From positions 47,094,287-47,158,286 of the forward strand of contig CM068586.1 in assembly GCA_035048485.1 (NCBI GenBank): a stretch of DNA of 64,000 nt, written 5' to 3'. The notes beneath the pieces were generated by a model. That model did no database searches, had not been told where the DNA came from, and worked only from the letters and a program-made list of their open reading frames with translations. Within the stretch, counting starts at the first letter, position 1; every line of letters begins with the position of its first letter. Positions 57,873-64,000 of this stretch are shown here, piece after piece. Position numbers and translations under genes: made by a program. Source of the DNA: Pteria penguin. Taxonomy: Eukaryota > Mollusca > Bivalvia > Pterioida > Pteriidae.

Positions 57873-59141
57873 TCAATCGTTTTTAGACGAAGTACTAGGG
57901 CACGCAATATGCGAATCAGCAGATAATATAGCGGTTTCCATCTTACAGTCACTCAAAGTAGTTTTGTGATAAAATTTTCCAAATGTAGAGGCGCTTTTCC
58001 ATCCCACTTGTTTTAAAATCTCATCGATTGGACATCCGGCCTTTGCCGCTGCCGATGAACCAGATGCCCGAGTACTGTGGGCGGAGAAAACTGTCACGTC
58101 AACACCGCTCTCCATTAGATAGCGTTTAATCCATCTGGAGATTGTATCGGTCGTTACTGGCAAATGAGGTTTTTGATAACTAATTAGTAACGACTGATCA
58201 TTGTCAGATTTACGGAGCAATTTTGTTTTGTTTATGTACAACTCCAGATGAAACACAATACACAATCTTTTATCTGTGTATTTAGATAACATAACAGACT
58301 TTAAATGATGTCCCGGTTTTGATTGTTTCAACAGTGTACCAATATAGAATTGCACATCAATTTTTGTCAATTTCATATCTCTTATTGTTAAATGACTTAA
58401 CGTCTGCACTCTTTGTCCTGTTAAAATTGCAAGCAATGCGACAGTTCTCAATGTCAAGTCTTTCAATTTCAACTTTTCAGGATCTTTTAATTTCATATAT
58501 TCCAACATTACAGAAACATCCCAAACCGCTGTATAACGAGGTAATGAAGGACGTAAATTATAAACACCTTTCATAAACCTTCTTATAAGAGGATGTTCTC
58601 CGATTGAAAAGTTTGAATTTTCATTCAATGTTACAGAACTTGATAATGCAGATTTTGCTGTATTAATGGATGAATATCCTAAATTCCATTCATACAGTTC
58701 CATAAGAAACTGTAATACTTGATTTATAGTTGTATAAACGGGATTAATTTTCCGTCTATCACAGAATAATTCCCACTTTTTGATGTATACGTTATATTGC
58801 TTTGTTGTGCCCTTTCTCCAGGAGGCCATGATAACGTTTGTAATGTTTTCTGGAAATTCCTGGTTTCCAATATATCTCCTGATATGAGACATCCCAGTAA
58901 ATTCAGATTTTTCAAAATTTTGTGATATTTTTCCTCTGCACCCGGAAGTCTTAACAAATGTTTGTTCCTTTTTATGAACACAGGTAGTTTGATTAACATT
59001 CGCATCACCGTTGAGTAGAATGTTTGTGTGGGCCAATCTGGTATTATCAGAATTCCTGTGGCTTTGTCTTGTTTGACTTTTTGTAACACCGCTGGAACTA
59101 TACTGAAAGGTGGAAAACAATAGAAATGTAAATTTTCCCAA
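57873..59141 (-). CDS. DIRS tyrosine recombinase
   Basis: 422 codons from the first in-frame ATG; the true start is uncertain because the frame overlaps the RT/RNase H C-terminus over 58724-59141. An N-terminal core-binding region (WRKGTTKQYNVYIKKWELFC, about 108-127) is followed by the catalytic domain. The catalytic set is intact: Arg244 (TGQRVQTLSH), His355 and Arg358 (SAHSTRAS), Trp381 (VGWKSAST) and nucleophile Tyr391 (FGKFYHK). The enzyme cuts and rejoins DNA through a tyrosine-DNA link, inserting the circular element cDNA. No stop or frameshift is seen. Overlap with the upstream frame is usual in DIRS elements. Confidence 0.92.
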   Translation of the reverse strand: MGKFTFLLFSTFQYSSSGVTKSQTRQSHRNSDNTRLAHTNILLNGDANVNQTTCVHKKEQTFVKTSGCRGKISQNFEKSEFTGMSHIRRYIGNQEFPENITNVIMASWRKGTTKQYNVYIKKWELFCDRRKINPVYTTINQVLQFLMELYEWNLGYSSINTAKSALSSSVTLNENSNFSIGEHPLIRRFMKGVYNLRPSLPRYTAVWDVSVMLEYMKLKDPEKLKLKDLTLRTVALLAILTGQRVQTLSHLTIRDMKLTKIDVQFYIGTLLKQSKPGHHLKSVMLSKYTDKRLCIVFHLELYINKTKLLRKSDNDQSLLISYQKPHLPVTTDTISRWIKRYLMESGVDVTVFSAHSTRASGSSAAAKAGCPIDEILKQVGWKSASTFGKFYHKTTLSDCKMETAILSADSHIACPSTSSKND

Positions 59142-59386
59142 GTAAGCGAAAAAGCATCAATTGCAAAAGACTCGGGTTCTGGACGCCAAGATACATATTT
59201 AGGTAATTGACAGTGAAGACGGCTTGCAAAAAGATCAATATCTGGAATAAATTGCAAACTATCTGTCAAACGTAAGAATATTGTGTTATTTAGCATCCAT
59301 TCATATTCTGTTACAAATTTTCTACTTTCTTGGTCTGCAATAACATTGTTTTTTTTTTTCCTGGTATGTGAGCAGCACTCAACCAA
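58724..59386 (-). pseudogene. C-terminal continuation of RNase H and DIRS-specific domain
   Basis: After the frameshift in the 11-T run (59349-59359, an A-run on the coding strand), the sequence resumes as NNVIADQESRKF, the last RNase H motif with its Asp. It continues as IPDIDLFASRLHCQLPKYVSW and PGILIIPDWPTQTFY-like text. This is the conserved downstream domain of DIRS polyproteins, often described as methyltransferase-like. The first residues (MVECCSHTR) are out of frame. It ends within the start of the recombinase frame. Confidence 0.85.
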
Positions 59387-60945
59387 ATGTTATTTTCATA
59401 GGCCCAAAGCCATATTTGTCTTGCTATATCATTGCATTTTCTTGATCTACTTCTACCTTGTTCTCTTATATAAGATACAGCAGTCATAGAATCCATCAAT
59501 AATCGTATGTGAACATTTGACATATGACCACAAAGTGACCAGAGGGCAAACCAAGCAGCCTGGAGTTCAAGCACATTAATGTGATGGTCAGATTCCTTAT
59601 CTTTCCATCGTCCTCCAGCCCTCTGATTTAATGTCCTACAATGACAGCCCCAACCCTTGGTACTAGAGTTAGTTTCAATCACTAAATCAGGTTGACCCCT
59701 AGTAATTGGACTTTCCGAAGTTCGAATGTGACTTCGCCACCAATTTATGTCTTGTTTTGACACTTCAGATAGATGCATGCTCTGATCGAAGTTCCCATGA
59801 GCACATTTAAGAGCTAAGATTTTATCATTTTCAATTTGACGATAAAATAATTTACCATGAGGTACAGCAGGGAAACTTGCAACTAATGTCCCTATAAGCT
59901 TACTGCATTCTCGTATGCTTAACTTTGCAGATTTTAAAACCATTTCACATAGTTTTTCTATCTTTTCTACTTTATGTAATGTGAGGCTGACTGTCATGTG
60001 AACTGAATCCAGGATGAAACCCAAGAATTCAATCTGTTGTGTGGCATAAAATAATGACTTCTCTATGTTTATAACAAACCCCAAATCAATCAACAACTTC
60101 GCAGTAGCCTTTACATTTTCATTGCAAGACTCAATTGTTTCACCTTGTAAATAGGTATCATCTATGTAAACAACTGACTGGTGTCCCTTTTTCCGTAAAG
60201 TTGCAAAAACGGGTTTCAATAGTTTTGTGAATAATCTGGGAATCGCACAAAGGCCCATTGGGCATGCCATATATTTATAAAGTGTTGAATCCCATGAAAA
60301 TTTAAGATATTTTTGATATTGTGTTGCAATGGGAACACAATAATATGCATCTTTTAAATCAATGGAAGCCATAAAACAGTTTGGTGTCATCATCTGAATT
60401 ACTTTGAATAAAGATTCCATTTTAAAATGATGATAAACAACATTTTGGTTGAATTTTTTCAAGTTACAAATCAGTCTGTAAGAACCATTTTTCTTTTCCC
60501 TCACAAATATCGGGGATAAAAATTGTTCTCTTTCATTGTTACTGACTGAAATCACTCGTTTTGCCAACAAAGTACGAATTTCCATGTCTATAGCAGTTTT
60601 TTCAGCGTGATTGAATTGTCTTTGCTGAGGAAAACCTGTTTGATGTGGTAACTTTGACATCTCTAATTCAACACCTGACACAATGTTTAAAATTTCTTCA
60701 TCAGAAGTCAATGTCTTCCATTGATTTAAAAATTGTTTGATGCGTCCACCTGTAAATTTGTTTACATCTTTGGTGGAACGAATTTTAAGATACTGAACAA
60801 AAATGTCAAAAGTATCGATAGAATGATTTGCCAGTATTCCAGTATCATTACAAATTGTAGAAGGAGGACTTACCTCAAAAGAGGCCAAATTTAGTCCTTT
60901 CTGGACTTGTTCTGCGGATTTCCGCCGATCTTCCTCTTTTTCCAT
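59311..60945 (-). pseudogene. DIRS reverse transcriptase / RNase H, frameshifted at its end
   Basis: 544 codons. RT motifs: SPIFVREKKNGSYRLICNLK (143-162), ASIDLKDAYYCVPI (catalytic Asp196), MGLCAIPRLFTKL (230-242) and VYIDDTYLQG (YIDD at 260-263). RNase H follows: IETNSSTKGWG (423-433), where Asn426 replaces the usual Asp, INVLELQAAW (Glu460), LLMDSMTAV (Asp485) and AAHIPGK (524-530). The frame is then lost in the A-run at 59349-59359. The frame starts within the end of gag (gag stop at 60891-60893). Polymerase residues look intact, but the RNase H substitution and frameshift make the copy suspect. Confidence 0.93.
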
Positions 60946-61113
60946 TGTGTCTGCGGGGGGAATTTCCCCCGCTGTTTTCCATTTTTTGACTGATAGTCAT
61001 TGTTTCCTAGCCTATTGGCTTCTCTTGATTCTTTTAAAGTTTTTGAAAGATCTTCACCAAACAACATTGATGTAATCGGAACATTTTTGTCGCAAAGTCC
61101 AATAGAGTCTTTT
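60891..61113 (-). pseudogene. DIRS gag, C-terminal half
   Basis: Directly after the hairpin-element insertion the frame reads GLCDKNVPITSMLFGEDLSK, a motif typical of DIRS gag. It continues through KTLKESREANRLGNND to end ...NPQNKSRKD at the TAA 60891-60893, overlapping the RT frame. Its N-terminal half lies beyond the insertion at 63703-64000. Confidence 0.88.
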
Positions 61114-63702
61114 TAGCTCACCTGAGCCAAAGGCTCAAGTGAGCTATTGTGATCAATCACCATCCGTCGTCCGTCGTCCGTCCGTCGTCTGTCGTCCGTC
61201 GTCCGTCGTTAACTTTTCACATTTTCGACTTCTTCTCCAGAACCACTGAACAGAATTTGATGAAACTTGTTAAGCATGTAGTACTCATGGTCCCCTACAA
61301 GTGTTGTTGTTTTTCGTCCAGATTCATCAACAGGTGGCGCCACCACAGGCAAAAGTAGGTCAAAGAGGGTACCCTCCTTTGACAAACTTCTTCTTCAGAC
61401 CGGGGGCATACAGAGACAAACCAAATGCATAGGAATGATCTAGAGGGATGTGTGAAGAAGTGTTGTTATTTTTGGTTCCATTCCGAAATCAAATTTTTGA
61501 CGTTTTTTTTACGTTTTTTTTGTACTTGGTAATTTTAATGCAGAAAAGAGGTATTTTTTTCTTTTAGTAAACATTGATGCATTAATTTGGTTTAATTTGA
61601 TCATTTTGATGGTAAGAAATACTACTGCGAAGAAAATTTTTCAATATTTTATGTTTTGGATTTTTTATGAATTTTTTAAGACTTTCAAGAAAAAGGGGGG
61701 GGGGGGGGGGGGGATAATTGGTGTAAACATTTCACAGTTTGAACTTTTTCTTCGGAACCACTTGCTGGAATTCAATGAAACTTGGCATGCATCAAATACT
61801 CAAGGTTCCCGACAAATGTGGTCATCTTTGTCAGGATCCATGAACAGGGGGCACCACCACAGACAAAAGTAGGTCACAGAGGGTACCCTCCTTTGACAAA
61901 CTTCTTATTCAGATTGGGTGCATACAGCGACAAACCGACTGCATAGGAATGAGATAGAGGCATATGGGAAGAAGTGTTGATATTTTTGGTTCCATTCCGA
62001 AATCAAATTTTTGACGTTTTTTCATTTTTATTTTGGACTTTGTTATTTTAATGCATTAAAGAGTTATTATTTTCTTTTAGTAAACATTGATGCATTCATT
62101 TGGTTTCATTTAATCATTTCTATGGTAAGGAATGCTGGTGTGAAGGAATTTTTTCAATATCTCGATTTTTGAATTTTTTATGAATTTTTTAAGACTTCCA
62201 AGAAAAGGGGGGGGGGGAGGGGGGGCACAATTTTTCATATCTTCAACTTGATCTACAGAACAACTTGAAGGATTGTGATAAAACTGGGTAGGATGCAAGT
62301 ACTCATAGTCCTTTTCAAAGGTTTTGTTTTTTGTGCGGATCATCCAAATTGGTTAACAGATAATGCCACCATGTCTAAAAGTAGGTCTCACATTGGTACA
62401 TATACCACTTGGTAATTGAAATATGGAGAGTAGCGGTTCAAATCCAGCTGTGGTCAAAAAAAATTTTTTTTTTTTTTACACATCTAAATAAGTTTTTAGA
62501 TGTTTCTCAACACTCAACATATGAAATTAGGAATTTTACGTTTAAGACTTCCAAAAAAAAAAGGGGGGTTGGCCATTTTTCACATTTTCAACTTTTTCTA
62601 CAAACCTGTTTGAAGGATTTTAATAAATCTTGGTAGAAATAAGTCACTTATGATCCTCTTCAAATTCTGTTGTTTTCGTTCAGACCTCTTTACAGGTGGC
62701 GCCACCATAGTCAAGAGTAGGTCACAAAAGAGTTCCCTCGTTTAACAATATTCTTTTTCATACGGGCTGTATACAGAGACAAACAGAATGCATAGAAATG
62801 ATCTAGAGGGATGAGTGAAGATGTATTGTCATTTTGGTTCCCTTCCAAAATCAAATTTTAGAATTTTTTTCGACATTTCTTTGGACTTGGTGATTCAATG
62901 CAGAAAAAAGTGTCATATTTCCTAGTTAATTGATAATGATGATTTATTATGGACTATTGTGATCATAATTATGGTAAGGATTGTTACTTTGAAAGAATTT
63001 TGTCAATATCTCAATTTTTGGATTTTCTATGAATTTTTTAAGACTTCCAAATGAGGGTGTATAGGAACAATTCAATCACATTTTTCACTTCTGCTGTTAT
63101 ACCACATGAAAGATTTTAATGAAACATGGAATACATGAAGTACTAAAAGTCCTCTATCAATTTGGTAAATTTCATCCAAATTGGTTAACAGATAATGCCA
63201 CCATGTCTAAAAAGCAGTTCTCACAATAGTACATATACCACTTGGTAATTGAAATATGGAGAGTAGCGGTTCAAATCCAGCTGTGGTCAAAATTTTTTTT
63301 TCATTTCTTTACACATCTAAATAAGTTTTTAGATGTTTCTCAACACTCAACATATGAAATTAGGCAATTTTAAGTTAGATCTGGACAATAATTGAAACAA
63401 TTGTTGTTCATGACCCAGACTTGAAATCAGTCAACAAAAGGCCCCACCTAAAGAAAATGACTAACTTGTTGCCCTGAATGACTTCTTGCAGAGACAAAGG
63501 AAATGCTTAATATCAAAATCACCTGAATGGATGTGCAAAAAAGTGTTGTTTTTTATTCTAGCCTGAAATAAAATTTGACATATTTTCAACATCTGTGTTG
63601 ACTTAGTCACATTAATGCAAAAATAAATGGATTCTTCCTTCATGCATGACTGATAATATAGGTACTCAGGTGAGCGATATAGGCCCACTTGGGCCTCTTG
63701 TT
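61114..63702 (-). mobile_element. Hairpin-ended non-autonomous element (copy 4), inserted in DIRS gag
   Basis: In reverse orientation it begins near 63702 with ACAAGAGGCCCAAGTGGGCC and GCTCACCTGAG. It ends at 61115 with the hairpin AGCTCACTTGAGCCTTTGG plus CTCAGGTGAGCT beside a GTCCGTC-rich tract (61161-61210). The core has about four ~430-480 bp repeated units, several with G-runs (61695, 62207, 62562). 62560-63702 is nearly identical to copy 3. There is an internal duplication around CAGATAATGCCACCATGTCT (62359 and 63190). No transposase is present. Insertion left no long target duplication. Confidence 0.9.
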
Positions 63703-64000
63703 TCAAGACTGGTTTTAATAATTCTCTCCTTTTCAAGGAAATTTGGGTGTTTGCATTTCCCAACAAACACAATGCGTCTGTACAAGCCCGCACTGCGTCT
63801 TCGTGATCTTTATTTTCGCTTTTAAGCATTATTTCAGTTGCTTTGATTAAAGCAAAGGAAGCTTTTGTTATATTTGATTGAATTTTCATAATTCCCAAAT
63901 CCCTGGTCTTTAAATACCCGGGATTCATCTTTCTCCATACTTCCTTGTTTATCTTAGGCACAATTATGTCTGTGCAATTTTTAGGTCTTGGGTAGCCCTT
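63703..64000 (-). pseudogene. DIRS gag, N-terminal part (cut by window edge and insertion)
   Basis: The frame is open from the window edge (KGYPRPKNCTDIIVPK) through INKEVWRKMNPGYLKTRDLG, ASFALIKATEIML and DALCLLGNANTQ to LKRRELLKPVL, where copy 4 interrupts it. The VPKINKEVWRKM-type sequence and the following helical region are typical of DIRS gag. The protein start is outside the window. Confidence 0.88.

Larger units (their letters stand above)
57080..64000 (-). mobile_element. DIRS-type tyrosine-recombinase retrotransposon (5' end outside window)
   Basis: On the minus strand the order is gag, reverse transcriptase/RNase H, tyrosine recombinase, with overlapping frames, then an inverted repeat. 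This is the DIRS layout. The element integrates by recombinase instead of a DDE integrase, so it has no LTRs or target duplication. It is damaged by the hairpin element at 61114-63702 in gag and by a frameshift in an A-run. Gag runs off the right edge. Confidence 0.93.

Noticed and set aside
63461..63702. C-terminal part of the gag frame (EAQVGLYRSPEYLYYQ...) as real gag protein
   Set aside because: This part is read-through into the inserted hairpin element; the same peptide occurs at 34684-34911 in copy 3.

Overview
This window looks like nuclear DNA from a marine mollusc, most likely a bivalve. It is AT-rich and has no operons or compact genes. It is packed with repeat types I associate with bivalve genomes: hairpin-ended elements starting near ACAAGAGGCCCAAGTGGGCC with a GCTCACCTGAG motif, tRNA-derived SINEs, DIRS and Ty3-type retroelements, many foldback MITEs and several long satellites. 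The species cannot be named from the sequence. Very little host coding sequence is visible.

Layout. 1-6244: tandem array of a ~390-bp satellite (about 15 units), interrupted at 6245-7492 by a hairpin-ended element with an inner ~145-bp repeat; decayed satellite units resume to ~8310. 8.8-26 kb: a TIR element with a SINE inside it, more SINEs, several degenerate ~145-170 bp tandem repeats, a second hairpin element (14664-15717), a 389-bp tandem duplication, a possible minus-strand first exon with two CCAAT boxes (19562-19971), a nested hairpin/pseudoknot-shaped block and a Tc1-like MITE. 26226-26292 is the one host exon I recognise: an internal exon of the N-terminal acetyltransferase NAA50. 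26.4-44 kb: minisatellites of 32, 31, 38 and 43 bp, a decayed LINE, foldbacks, SINEs, a third hairpin element and unrecognised candidate exons at 31879-31938 and 39481-39524. 44.0-48.0 kb: a ~4-kb array of a 41-bp GATA-rich satellite.

48-64 kb holds the large retroelements. A complete but broken Ty3-type LTR retrotransposon (49565-53842, minus, 5-bp target duplication AAGTC) lies between two candidate exons of an unrecognised plus-strand gene. A DIRS-type tyrosine-recombinase retrotransposon (about 57080 to beyond 64000, minus) has gag, RT/RNase H and tyrosine recombinase, with a perfect 86-bp inverted repeat at its 3' end. A fourth hairpin element (61114-63702) has split its gag.

The insertions give an order of events. 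Hairpin elements landed in the satellite and in the DIRS gag, SINEs landed in a TIR element and a minisatellite, and the Ty3 element landed in a probable intron. Two hairpin elements are nearly identical over >1.1 kb, so that family moved recently. The most unusual signals are this hairpin-ended family with its GTCCGTC-rich subterminal tract, the satellite carrying splice-like signals in each unit, the pseudoknot-shaped block at 20.1 kb and the DIRS terminal inverted repeat.
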